DNA of 37,392 bases from positions 1 through 37,392 of the IMG/VR virus record IMGVR_UViG_3300012228_000010. One strand, written 5' to 3'. Positions 15,467-23,124 of this stretch are shown piece after piece (position 1 is the first letter of the stretch; each line of letters opens with the position of its first letter). Both the position numbers and the translations under genes were made by a program. The stretch comes from a virus. The notes under the pieces were generated by a model that searched no databases, was not told the origin of the DNA, and saw nothing but the letters and a program-made list of their open reading frames with translations.

Positions 15467-16144
15467 CTAGGATAAGTTTGAATCAAGTACTGTTGCTTCA
15501 GAAATGCGACTTGAGCGGAACAAGGCCGTAAGCGTTTGAGTTCCAGCTAAAGCTGCGCTACCGCGGAAAGCATGTGCTGTCGTATTCACAAAAGTAGTGC
15601 TTTGGATCGTGCCGCCGTTGATAGGAATTGAAATTCCACCCGTACTGCTCCAAGTGATTGATTTCACGTCGGTTACGGCTCGGATTTTAGAAGGCAGTCC
15701 AAACAGGTGCGTGGTAGCTCCCGTATCAACTCCAAGACTGACAGTACCGGTTCCAAGTACTCCAGTGCCAAAGGTGGCAGTGGCAGCAGACACTCGAGCG
15801 AAAACCTTGGTTCCCACTCCGTTACCCGTTACCTGGGTTCCTTGAGCTAGTCCAACGGTCTCGGTTTGAGCTGCGCCGAACTGATCAACGCCAGTAATGG
15901 TGACTGAACCACTCACCGCTGCAGAGCCAGAAAAGGCCGCAATGACGTTTCTAGGGTAGTCTGCGACGGTGTTGCCCAGTCCGATAGCCGCAACTTGGCT
16001 TAAGGTACCAGCCGTGACTGACCCAAAGTGGGTCGCGCTGATGGCGGGGTTGATTACTTGATACTGATCGTAGACGTCGATTTCGTCTGGCGTTACTCTG
16101 TTGTCAGAGAATCGAAAGTCTGGGTAATGTCGTTTTAATGGCAT
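15467..16144 (-). CDS. Capsid-associated beta protein, possible decoration protein
   Basis: Function unknown. The sequence after residue 35 is rich in Gly, Thr, Ser, Val and Ala, with strands such as SVTITGVDQFGAAQTETVGL, a pattern I associate with small capsid accessory proteins encoded near the major capsid gene. There are no catalytic or membrane motifs. A clear AAAGGA Shine-Dalgarno precedes the ATG. It is two genes after the major capsid gene, which supports a head role. Confidence 0.55.
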   Translation of the reverse strand: MPLKRHYPDFRFSDNRVTPDEIDVYDQYQVINPAISATHFGSVTAGTLSQVAAIGLGNTVADYPRNVIAAFSGSAAVSGSVTITGVDQFGAAQTETVGLAQGTQVTGNGVGTKVFARVSAATATFGTGVLGTGTVSLGVDTGATTHLFGLPSKIRAVTDVKSITWSSTGGISIPINGGTIQSTTFVNTTAHAFRGSAALAGTQTLTALFRSSRISEATVLDSNLS

Positions 16145-16154
16145 TGTTTTCCTT

Positions 16155-16472
16155 TCAAAGGAGGCCTTGTTGGGCCGCTAGTTGTTTCATTCTTTCAAGT
16201 CTTTCTTCACCTTGCAATTGGGCTAAATAGCGCTTACCGATATACTTCTCAATCGGCGTCGAATCATTCTTCTGTACTAAGTGACGAATGTATGATCCCA
16301 CTACTTCAGACCGCTCTCGCATCCCATCAAGACGTTCTGCAAACCGTTTCTTATAGTTAGCGTCGGTCTCTCGAATTGTTTCCTCAATAATCGCTTTGTT
16401 ACGAGCCGGACTAAACCCCGGATCGGGCTTGCTAACGTAGAATCGCTGGTAGTCTTTCTTGCTGATATCCAT
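16155..16472 (-). CDS. Hypothetical helical protein, 105 aa
   Basis: Function unknown. A charged, almost fully helical protein (IIEETIRETDANYKKRFAERLDGMRERSEVVG) without zinc, membrane or catalytic motifs. I start at the ATG at 16472; a GTG at 16496 would add eight residues, but those codons lie within a tRNA-like T arm. There is no Shine-Dalgarno. The ATG follows the tRNA-like element directly, so RNA processing could set the 5' end. It lies after the major capsid gene. Confidence 0.6.
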   Translation of the reverse strand: MDISKKDYQRFYVSKPDPGFSPARNKAIIEETIRETDANYKKRFAERLDGMRERSEVVGSYIRHLVQKNDSTPIEKYIGKRYLAQLQGEERLERMKQLAAQQGLL

Positions 16473-16540
16473 AGTCGAACTGGGAAGGAATCGCACCCTC
16501 GCGTCTTCAAAAAGCGCCCGCTGGGCCAGCCGATTTGGTG
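16473..16540 (-). other. tRNA-like fragment in front of the 16155 gene
   Basis: On the minus strand a good T arm is visible: stem GAGGG/CCTTC with loop TGCGATT, followed by CCAGTTC, which can pair (with G-T pairs) with GGCTGG upstream. An arm with loop TTTTGAA lies where the anticodon would be (would-be anticodon TTG), with one mismatch. A normal D arm and a variable loop are missing. It looks like a decayed or minimal tRNA. The region 16541-16613 adds inverted GGTGCTT/AAGCACC and GGTGTGG/CCACACC pairs of unknown meaning. Confidence 0.3.
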
Positions 16541-16613
16541 TGGTGAGGTGCTTCTTTTCCTTATGAATTCAGAAAAAATTGCCTCTCACGATGCCACACC
16601 AAGCACCGTTTAA

Positions 16614-17870
16614 TTAACCAGTCTTTCGCATCAGAAGCGCATTAGCTCCTGGAGCTCGACACAACAAGTTAGTAAACCAAGCGATAACAGCCTGATACGT
16701 GATCGAATCCGGTCGACGCATCATAGGTTTGCTATCAGGTCCTTCTAACCATTGTAGTGGCGATGTCTCACAAACTGTCCAGGTATCGAGATTGATGATT
16801 TCAACCTCACCGTCGCGGACTTCGTAGTCTAAAAAGACTCCGACGCGACCCATACCGACTTCGAACTCCAATCCTGTCCATCCACCGAGTAACTCGGTTT
16901 TGTTAACTGTTCTTCGCAGAGCAGTTAAGATGTCACCATATTTTTTGTACAGTAATTTGTTAACAAAGATTGCATATCGATCTCCAGCCATTGAGAACTC
17001 TCGAGCAGCGATGTATTTATCTTCCATTTCTGAAAGGCCCAAAGCCTGCAGAGTGGTTCCTAGTTGAGGAGTCCATCCGTAGGTTGATCGAGCTACACCA
17101 GCGTAATCGGCAGTTCCGCTTGATAGAGCGGCATGAATACCTTGAATTTCAGCCGTACCAGCACCTCCACCACTACCATCAACTCTAAATAAAGAGTCGT
17201 TGGCAACGATAGCTGGGTCTCCCGTTACGATAACTGTCCCCAAAGCCGCACCAGCGGTTTGAAGCACAGAAGTAACAGTTCCCAGATCAGCAGCAGCCGT
17301 ACCGACTCCCAAAATCATTCCAGGTTGGATGTATTTAGTAGGAGCGATATCGTTGTTGATAGTACCGTACCAGTCGGTTGACCGACCGTCGTCCAGACTT
17401 GCATCCGGGTATAAGACACTCATTGTGCCTGCACCGACTGAGCCTGAAACTTGTCCGATAATACCAACGCCATCACTGTGGTATTGGCGGTTGATGTCCT
17501 TAGACAAATCGTTCATGAGCGTGTTAGCCTGGAAGGTCAGTTGGTTTTCCACCGCACCTTTCCGGTTCTTGGTTGCATCAAGGGTCAGCTTCGAGATATC
17601 GAATGTACCCGTAATGATCTTTACGCCAACACTTGCTTGACCGATAGAGGCCTTACCACTCACTAACGTGTTTCCATCGTTAGCTAAGTTAGTAATACCA
17701 CCATGTCGAGACGTTCGGATAGGCGCGTAGAAGTTATCATTGATAAATTCGACACCATCGTTACGTTTCAGTTGATCGAGCAGAGGAGTTGTTTTATTGA
17801 AGTTGTCTTGGATATAAGGTTGAATTACCTTTTCCAAAGCATTTGAAACATTGCTTAATAATATAGCCAT
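16614..17870 (-). CDS. Major capsid protein
   Basis: The main shell protein, probably HK97 fold. Length (about 418 residues), the position after a scaffold gene, the N-terminal helical segment (NALEKVIQPYIQDNFNKTTPLLDQLKRNDG) and the central GISNL-like stretch with beta segments are those of phage major capsid proteins. The C-terminal half (FVNKLLYKKYGDILTALRR, GLEFEVGMGRVGVFLDYEVRDGEV) fits the P and A domains. There is no long N-terminal delta domain, in agreement with a separate scaffold gene. I start at the ATG at 17870, which has GGGGGTGA a few bases upstream; the GTG at 17879 lies in the Shine-Dalgarno itself. Confidence 0.8.
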   Translation of the reverse strand: MAILLSNVSNALEKVIQPYIQDNFNKTTPLLDQLKRNDGVEFINDNFYAPIRTSRHGGITNLANDGNTLVSGKASIGQASVGVKIITGTFDISKLTLDATKNRKGAVENQLTFQANTLMNDLSKDINRQYHSDGVGIIGQVSGSVGAGTMSVLYPDASLDDGRSTDWYGTINNDIAPTKYIQPGMILGVGTAAADLGTVTSVLQTAGAALGTVIVTGDPAIVANDSLFRVDGSGGGAGTAEIQGIHAALSSGTADYAGVARSTYGWTPQLGTTLQALGLSEMEDKYIAAREFSMAGDRYAIFVNKLLYKKYGDILTALRRTVNKTELLGGWTGLEFEVGMGRVGVFLDYEVRDGEVEIINLDTWTVCETSPLQWLEGPDSKPMMRRPDSITYQAVIAWFTNLLCRAPGANALLMRKTG

Positions 17871-17918
17871 TTTGTTCACCCCCTTTCTATTGCTTTACTA
17901 ATTAATAATTTCCCGGGC

Positions 17919-18653
17919 TTAGTAATCTCCCAAAGCTTCCGTAAGGGCATCACTAATATTCCCTTGATTGATTTTGACTTGCGCTGGTTGCTTATTAGTG
18001 GACCCTGGCGCCGCTGTATAAAAGCCATTGCGGCGGTCTTTGCCACGCTGTTGATCTTTCCAGACATCAAGTTTGTCTTCATATTTATCTTTGTATGCTT
18101 TCAGGGGGTTTTTAATGCCCGTTTGATCCATATATTCCAAGATCTCTTCGCCGTAAAACTTCGGTCGGCCGTCCTTACCATCAATTTCTTCTGCTAGAGA
18201 CTGCACCTGACTTACCAACTCCTCAACCTCTCGCGCCTGCTGATACATTGGGCGGAAGTTTTTGAGCATGTAATCTTGGAACGCATCCTCCGTCACAATG
18301 CCCAAGGTTTTAGCTGCCTCACGAGCCTGTTGAACAGTAGCTTGATCAACTCCAGCCGCGGTTTGCGCCTGTTGTTGTGTGCTTGCTCGTAAACCATCCA
18401 TCTCTCCACGCAAGTCTCTGAGTTCTTGCTGTGTCCGCTGATACTGTGGCCACACTCGATCAATTTTAGTGTCGTATCGCTCTTCAGCCTCATGCGCGAT
18501 TTTGCCTAAAGCAATGAGTCGCTCAGCCTCAGTTGGATCGAACTCTTCCGAGCCGATTTTGATCCGTCCAGAACCCTCGTCTTCTGATGTTTGCGGGTTT
18601 TCCCGGTCATCAATGATTTCTGCAGACTCGTCCGTTTTGTTAAAAAACGTCAT
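17919..18653 (-). CDS. Scaffold protein
   Basis: A 244-residue acidic, helical protein directly before the major capsid gene. It has an acidic disordered N-terminus, a long Gln/Glu/Arg-rich coiled coil (about 60-120: RTQQELRDLRGEMDGLRAS), more helix, and a basic linker (DQQRGKDRRNGF) before the C-terminus. This layout and position are typical of scaffolds that guide capsid assembly and bind the coat protein through a C-terminal segment. No protease domain is present. GGAAGGAACC before the ATG is a good Shine-Dalgarno. Confidence 0.75.
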   Translation of the reverse strand: MTFFNKTDESAEIIDDRENPQTSEDEGSGRIKIGSEEFDPTEAERLIALGKIAHEAEERYDTKIDRVWPQYQRTQQELRDLRGEMDGLRASTQQQAQTAAGVDQATVQQAREAAKTLGIVTEDAFQDYMLKNFRPMYQQAREVEELVSQVQSLAEEIDGKDGRPKFYGEEILEYMDQTGIKNPLKAYKDKYEDKLDVWKDQQRGKDRRNGFYTAAPGSTNKQPAQVKINQGNISDALTEALGDY

Positions 18654-18701
18654 AGGTTCCTTCCAGCACTCCTACCCTGTGGATGAAGCGACCGAAATAT
18701 A

Positions 18702-18728
18702 ATAAAAAAGCCACGCTAATTGCGTGGC
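18702..18728 (-). terminator. Intrinsic terminator before the scaffold gene
   Basis: On the minus strand GCCACGC/GCGTGGC encloses a five-base loop and is followed by six T. It closes the small transcription unit of the 18784-19116 gene and separates it from scaffold and capsid. Confidence 0.85.
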
Positions 18729-18783
18729 CTCTGTTGACCAAAATGTGGTTATTCACCACTAAGGGTTAGTGTACGGGAAAGTT

Positions 18784-19116
18784 CTAATCAATGTCAAGCG
18801 AGTCGTCATCTGATTCCCAAGCTAGGCACCAGTCTTCGACGAAATAAACGTAGTCGTAGCAAATTTGGGCTAAGGTTCCGTCTAAATCTTCGGGATCCGA
18901 TACGATAAAGGGAACGGCATCGTAATGACTAAGTTCTGGGGTTTGCAGGGCTGCTTCGCGCATCTCTCGAGAATCGAAGATGAGGACCTCGAAATATAGC
19001 TCAGTTTTGTTCTTACTCGCCCTGAGAACGATGTTGTCTATAACGGCATATCCCTTTTTGTGGTCCTTGCCATGACTGTCGGTGTAAGTTCTGCCTTCGC
19101 AGAGTGTAAGTGCCAT
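18784..19116 (-). CDS. Hypothetical acidic protein, 110 aa
   Basis: Function unknown. A small acidic alpha/beta protein ending in a cluster of Asp residues (ESDDDSLDID), with no membrane segment and four Cys that are not in zinc pairs. It forms its own unit, with a TATAAT box five bases before the ATG (leaderless) and a strong terminator about 55 bases after the stop. Sitting between tail-fibre and capsid genes yet under separate control, it may be a regulator or an assembly factor; that is inference from layout. Confidence 0.65.
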   Translation of the reverse strand: MALTLCEGRTYTDSHGKDHKKGYAVIDNIVLRASKNKTELYFEVLIFDSREMREAALQTPELSHYDAVPFIVSDPEDLDGTLAQICYDYVYFVEDWCLAWESDDDSLDID

Positions 19117-19121
19117 ACATT

Positions 19122-19127
19122 ATTATA
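19122..19127 (-). promoter_or_regulatory. -10 box of the 18784-19116 gene (leaderless)
   Basis: A consensus TATAAT on the minus strand five bases before the ATG at 19116. A second TATAAT occurs about 20 bases further upstream. No clear -35 is seen. Confidence 0.5.
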
Positions 19128-19150
19128 CAATACTTGCTCAAATTATACAG

Positions 19151-19474
19151 TTATTTTTCTTCTCCATCAAAAATTGCTTTTAAGCTCAGGGCTTTTTCCG
19201 AGTCGTCGGCTGAAAACCCCTCTTCTACCATACGATCAAACCCGTCTTTGAGGATACTAATTTCTGAGGGAGTGAATTCAATTGCCTCTTCAGTCATTTT
19301 TCCGTCAACAATGTCGTCAGTCAATTTCTTTTTAGCCGTACCCGCAGCAGCAAGTTTTTCTAATTGAAAAGTATTGGGAGAGTACATTTGTTTACCCTCT
19401 CGATATTGGCCGTCAATCTTAGAGTAAAAAGAATTTAATAAAATAGTTTTGTGGTCTGCTTTGGTAATTGTCAT
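19151..19474 (-). CDS. Hypothetical protein, 107 aa
   Basis: Function unknown. A helical, charged protein (KLAAAGTAKKKLTDDIVDGKM, FTPSEISILKDGFDRMVEEGF) without recognisable motifs. A GGGGGG Shine-Dalgarno lies a few bases before the ATG. It follows the 19483-19770 gene with an eight-base gap, in the same direction as the fibre genes, so it may be a fibre chaperone or a minor structural protein; nothing in the sequence proves it. Confidence 0.6.
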   Translation of the reverse strand: MTITKADHKTILLNSFYSKIDGQYREGKQMYSPNTFQLEKLAAAGTAKKKLTDDIVDGKMTEEAIEFTPSEISILKDGFDRMVEEGFSADDSEKALSLKAIFDGEEK

Positions 19475-19482
19475 TGCCCCCC

Positions 19483-19770
19483 TTAGAGTCCGTAATTGGT
19501 TTCGGCTTCAGTCACGGCTTGATCTTGAGCTGTTTTTTCAGCTGATCGAACGTGTTGCTCTTTGGCCATATTGATTACGTTGTTTTTAATATGCGAGTCT
19601 ACTATATCCAGTTTTTGTTGTGTCGTTAAGTCGGAAAAAACAGATTGTCCTTGTCTGAGACCATGTATATATTCAGCCGCTCCAAAAATAGTTGCTTGCA
19701 TTCTAGCCGTAGTGGTGGCATAGGTAAAAGTTACCGTAGTCGTCCCATTAGTAGTTGAAAAAGAAGCCAT
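19483..19770 (-). CDS. Hypothetical protein, 95 aa
   Basis: Function unknown. The first 25 residues are Thr-rich and beta-like; the rest is helical and ends with the acidic EAETNYGL. A good AAAGGA Shine-Dalgarno precedes the ATG. Small proteins of this type often follow tail fibre genes as assembly helpers, and this one follows the 19779-21488 fibre directly, but no family is recognised. Confidence 0.6.
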   Translation of the reverse strand: MASFSTTNGTTTVTFTYATTTARMQATIFGAAEYIHGLRQGQSVFSDLTTQQKLDIVDSHIKNNVINMAKEQHVRSAEKTAQDQAVTEAETNYGL

Positions 19771-19778
19771 GTGTTCCT

Positions 19779-21488
19779 TTATGCGGCTGCTATTGTTGTA
19801 ACTGAGCCGCTTGATCCTCTCCAGGTTAAAGCCCCAGATACAGCGTATAAAAATCCTCCACCCGATGGATTACCGGTCGGAGTGCCGGACGAATTGCCAA
19901 CATATAATCCTCTATCCATGGCTTGCCAGTTTGGCATTCCCGACGCCAAAAGGGCCACGTTTTCAGTCGTTCCCGTCGCATCGGTAGCAAACATGTGACT
20001 AAGAGTATCTCCTTCAATTAGAAAATCGGAATAGTCGCTTCCACTATCGTTAAAAATAACTCTCCCCGCGTTGGTTCGAAGGGCATACCAAGCCGAATTA
20101 TCAGAAATAGACTCAACCATCATGGCGGTAAAGTTGCTTAGAGTTCCTCCGTTATTCGTGGGATTAAATGCTCTGAATAAATAACTGTCAGAAACAACTG
20201 AAGCGGTGCCTACCGTTAAATTGGCCGAGACACCCTGAAAAGTGCTCACAGTACCGCTGTTTGATGCGGTCGTAAGGTTAAATTCAAGACCATTCATTCC
20301 GGTCTGTGAAGTTGTTCCACTATGAGAGACATCTACCGCCAAGCCTCTAAAAGTTTTGGATCGAGAGGTTGTTTGAGTAGCAACTACATGTAAACCATAC
20401 GCGTTTATGTCTGCGGCATTTGAGAAAGTCATATAAACAAGGTTGTCTGGCTGAGCATTGGTGCCAATTCCTACCCCACCATTGTTGGCGTTAAGATCAG
20501 CGTCAACATGAAAAAGATTCTGATTAGAAACTGATTCGACACGAAAATTGACATTTTGAGCAGTATTGTTAATGACAATTTCACTAGTTGCAAACCCCTC
20601 AATTGAAAAACTGCCAGTATTATTTATTAGCGATCCTACGGCCGAAGTGTGGTTTAGCACTAAATGCGTTGTACTGGTAACATCACTACCAGTTAAAGAA
20701 AACCCGCTCGAGACGGAAGCAACACTTATAAACCTACCGTTCTGATTAATTGCGCTGACATATGAGCTAGCACCAACACCACCCGCGTTGTAATGACCAA
20801 AAATAGGTACGCTCTGAGTTCCGAAATTGACCAACTGAATCATGGTGATATTTGATGCGCTATCGCCAACCAGTGAACCCGTGAACGTGTCGCCTGCCTT
20901 TTCGATCCAAATATCCCCAGCCCCACCAGCCGATAATCCGAGTGTGGTGCGTGCAGTGGCGGCGTCAGCATCGTCAAGCAGAGTGAGTGCAAAATCAGTA
21001 ATGGTTTTGGCCACCAAATCACCAGTACTTGCTCGGGCGGGAAAGGTATTAGCTGCAAAAGTAGTCTGTGTGAAGGCGTCGGCGCCGGTACCAATAGTTA
21101 AGCTATTGGCCGCAATGGTGAGACCAGCTAAAGCGGTTAGGGTAGCGTCGGCTTGTTGAGCATCGATTAAAACTCGAGCAGCAATGGCATTGGCTGGGGT
21201 AAGTAGAGAGCGACCATAGGCGGTGGTGACTTGCTCTGCCCAAGTATCCACACCAGTTGTGTAGATCATTCTGTTGGCTGCTGTACCAAGTGCTGAAATA
21301 CTTTGCAGTGTGGCGTCCCAAGCCTGTACATCTACTCCGATTTCAACACCAAGATTTTGCCGAGCAGTAGCAGCGTCATCTAAGTCAGCTAAATTTTGAT
21401 CTTGCCTGAGGTAAAGAGAATCTCCATCGGCCTGAGTTAAGCCAACTATGTCGAATTTATCTTCGATTGGATTAAAAAGTAAATGCAC
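19779..21488 (-). CDS. Tail fibre protein, 569 aa
   Basis: Likely a receptor-binding fibre. The first 160 residues hold the repeats typical of phage fibres: LADLDDAATARQNLGVEIG, ALGTAANRMIYTTGVDTWAE, LTALAGLTIAANSLTIGTGA and LLDDADAATARTTLGLSAGG. The remainder is rich in Ser, Thr, Asn and Gly with long beta segments and no intramolecular chaperone motif that I can see. The start is a GTG at 21488 overlapping the previous stop as TAGTG, which suggests coupled translation with the hexapeptide-repeat protein. No depolymerase active site is seen. Confidence 0.75.
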   Translation of the reverse strand: MHLLFNPIEDKFDIVGLTQADGDSLYLRQDQNLADLDDAATARQNLGVEIGVDVQAWDATLQSISALGTAANRMIYTTGVDTWAEQVTTAYGRSLLTPANAIAARVLIDAQQADATLTALAGLTIAANSLTIGTGADAFTQTTFAANTFPARASTGDLVAKTITDFALTLLDDADAATARTTLGLSAGGAGDIWIEKAGDTFTGSLVGDSASNITMIQLVNFGTQSVPIFGHYNAGGVGASSYVSAINQNGRFISVASVSSGFSLTGSDVTSTTHLVLNHTSAVGSLINNTGSFSIEGFATSEIVINNTAQNVNFRVESVSNQNLFHVDADLNANNGGVGIGTNAQPDNLVYMTFSNAADINAYGLHVVATQTTSRSKTFRGLAVDVSHSGTTSQTGMNGLEFNLTTASNSGTVSTFQGVSANLTVGTASVVSDSYLFRAFNPTNNGGTLSNFTAMMVESISDNSAWYALRTNAGRVIFNDSGSDYSDFLIEGDTLSHMFATDATGTTENVALLASGMPNWQAMDRGLYVGNSSGTPTGNPSGGGFLYAVSGALTWRGSSGSVTTIAAA

Positions 21489-22021
21489 TATGACTTTAAT
21501 ACTAACGAAAGAGAGCCTTTTGTGGAATCTGTATAAACCACGCTTACTGTAGCAACCGTGGCTCCTGCAGTCCCACCACTTTTAAAAACATACGTTTCAG
21601 TAGTCCCGTCAGGATAAGACGCTTGCACTGTGTCATGAATGGGAATATTCAGTCCCTGAAGGGATGTTACAGTCCCTGAGACCGGGGTCGTTCCAGAAAT
21701 TGCCACCGTGCCGCTGATCGGTACAGTTCCAGACACGCCCACGGTCCCAGAGACCGGTATAGTTCCCGCCACGCTTACCGTACCACTAACTGGTATGGTT
21801 CCAGATATATCCACAGTCCCTGAAACCGGGATGGTTCCGCTTACGTCGATTGTTCCACTCGCTTGAACGGTTCCGCCCTGAATTGAGGTCCATAGCGCCC
21901 CATTCTCTCCCACCAATCTCACTGGATACGCAGTATCAGCTGTCCCGCTATGAGCAATTAAAGCGTCTCTTTGATTACGATCTGCAATGGCGAATTGATC
22001 ACTCCCTGACGGGTAGGGCAT
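21488..22021 (-). CDS. Virion protein with 11 hexapeptide repeats
   Basis: A 177-residue protein whose middle is an array of 11 six-residue units of the form x-x-[VI]-[SA]-G-T (VQASGT to TPVSGT), about 33-36 bases per double unit in DNA. Such regular short repeats predict a beta-helix or beta-solenoid shaft. The N-terminal 50 residues and the C-terminal 55 residues (YPDGTTETYVFKSGG) are globular. It lies directly before the tail fibre and overlaps it as TAGTG, so it is probably part of the same appendage. An AAGGAATTAC Shine-Dalgarno supports the start. Confidence 0.65.
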   Translation of the reverse strand: MPYPSGSDQFAIADRNQRDALIAHSGTADTAYPVRLVGENGALWTSIQGGTVQASGTIDVSGTIPVSGTVDISGTIPVSGTVSVAGTIPVSGTVGVSGTVPISGTVAISGTTPVSGTVTSLQGLNIPIHDTVQASYPDGTTETYVFKSGGTAGATVATVSVVYTDSTKGSLSLVLKS

Positions 22022-22247
22022 GTAATTCCTTAGGGTTGAATGAGACCGGTTTGTTATCAGTCTTTACGGCGCCTGATTTACACAAATAAATCAAAGGAAT
22101 ATTCTCTTGGCCCGGAGCGCACTCGATCAATTCAGCTGTTAGCCCTTTAGAAGCAAAGAACTTACCCATATCTGTTTCCAGTTGGTTTTGGTCAGCCCAG
22201 GCTTCCCCAGGATCAAAGATAAAGCCGTATTTTAACAAGACTTTCAT
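21999..22247 (-). CDS. Hypothetical protein, 82 aa
   Basis: Function unknown. A small alpha/beta protein (MKVLLKYGFIFDPGEAWADQ, LIECAPGQENIPLIYLCKSG) without motifs. It overlaps its upstream neighbour as ATGA and overlaps the start of the repeat protein by about 23 bases, so it belongs to the operon. Confidence 0.6.
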   Translation of the reverse strand: MKVLLKYGFIFDPGEAWADQNQLETDMGKFFASKGLTAELIECAPGQENIPLIYLCKSGAVKTDNKPVSFNPKELHALPVRE

Positions 22248-22417
22248 TTACTAAACCTGTCTTTGAGTTGCTTGTATTTTTCTCGAGCACTGGCGATAAC
22301 TCCGCTCGTGAAGTTTTTAAACGGATCTGACTTCTTTTTTTTAGTCCGGGGATTTTGAGACAGGGCAAATGCCTGCTCTTGGTTGTAGCCTTTTCTTCGA
22401 TAGCTTGCTTCGTTCAT
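22244..22417 (-). CDS. Hypothetical basic protein, 57 aa
   Basis: Function unknown. A Lys-rich peptide (RTKKKKSDPFKNF) with predicted helices at both ends. I choose the ATG at 22417 because it is preceded by the strong AGGAGG Shine-Dalgarno; the longer frame from 22468 would overlap the previous gene. Its high charge could fit nucleic-acid or capsid-interior binding. Confidence 0.6.
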   Translation of the reverse strand: MNEASYRRKGYNQEQAFALSQNPRTKKKKSDPFKNFTSGVIASAREKYKQLKDRFSK

Positions 22418-22424
22418 GGTCCTC

Positions 22425-23123
22425 CTATTTAAAGTTATTACGCATCTTAAATAATTTGTCGTCTTCAATCACCGTCGCTTCATCACTACCGTGAGTTCGG
22501 TTAATAATCCCCACGTTTTGATCATGTGCCCGCTTGTACGCCCGGTCCTCATCAATTCTGGTCTTGGTTTGGGTGACCGCTTGCATGAGTTTGGTTTGAC
22601 CCCATTTCTTTTGAAGAGCTGCAACCTTCTCTCGCAACTTAACTGGGGTAGGAGTGCGTTTTTGCACCTCAATCAACACCTCGTCATCGATTTCTCTCTC
22701 ATTAGAGGTAATAAATTCCTTGTATACCGTGGGAACTCGGTCTCTCAAGTCAACCAAGTTTCCAACAATGGTAGGAGCATTTTGGGTATTAATTCGTTTT
22801 TTAGCTAAAAATGATTCCGCTTGAATCCGAGTTAGTTTGTTCTTGGTTTCTTGGATTGATTCATCCTTGGGCCTGCCGGTAGCCAGGTAAACAAAGTCTC
22901 GATTTATTTTATTGGCCAGTGTTGGCTCAAAACGATGGTATACCACTTCATACCCAGATTTTTTGGTTGTAGAAGGGATAATTTCAGTTCCCTGTGTTAG
23001 TGCAACCTCGTCAATTTTACCGACGGATTTTAAGGTTTTGTCTATCTTGGTTTGCATCTTGGCCAGAGCTTCCATCACGGCGCCCTGACTGAATGATTTC
23101 TTGGTGCTTTTACGTGTAGCCAT
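22425..23123 (-). CDS. Hypothetical basic protein after the portal, 232 aa
   Basis: Function unknown. A charged, mainly helical protein with a Lys-rich N-terminus and segments such as NKLTRIQAESFLAKKRI and REKVAALQKKWGQTKLMQAVTQTKTRIDEDRAYKRAH. I start at the ATG at 23123 just after the portal stop, with GGAG upstream; a longer frame would start within the portal. Genes at this position often encode head-maturation or connector components, but no protease or connector motif is visible. Confidence 0.6.
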   Translation of the reverse strand: MATRKSTKKSFSQGAVMEALAKMQTKIDKTLKSVGKIDEVALTQGTEIIPSTTKKSGYEVVYHRFEPTLANKINRDFVYLATGRPKDESIQETKNKLTRIQAESFLAKKRINTQNAPTIVGNLVDLRDRVPTVYKEFITSNEREIDDEVLIEVQKRTPTPVKLREKVAALQKKWGQTKLMQAVTQTKTRIDEDRAYKRAHDQNVGIINRTHGSDEATVIEDDKLFKMRNNFK

Positions 23124-23124
23124 A

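Noticed and set aside
2347-18750. 13-base AACCACATTTTGG at 2347-2359, repeated inverted at 18738-18750, each near a terminator
   Set aside because: In 37 kb several repeats of this length are expected by chance on both strands, and the flanks do not match.
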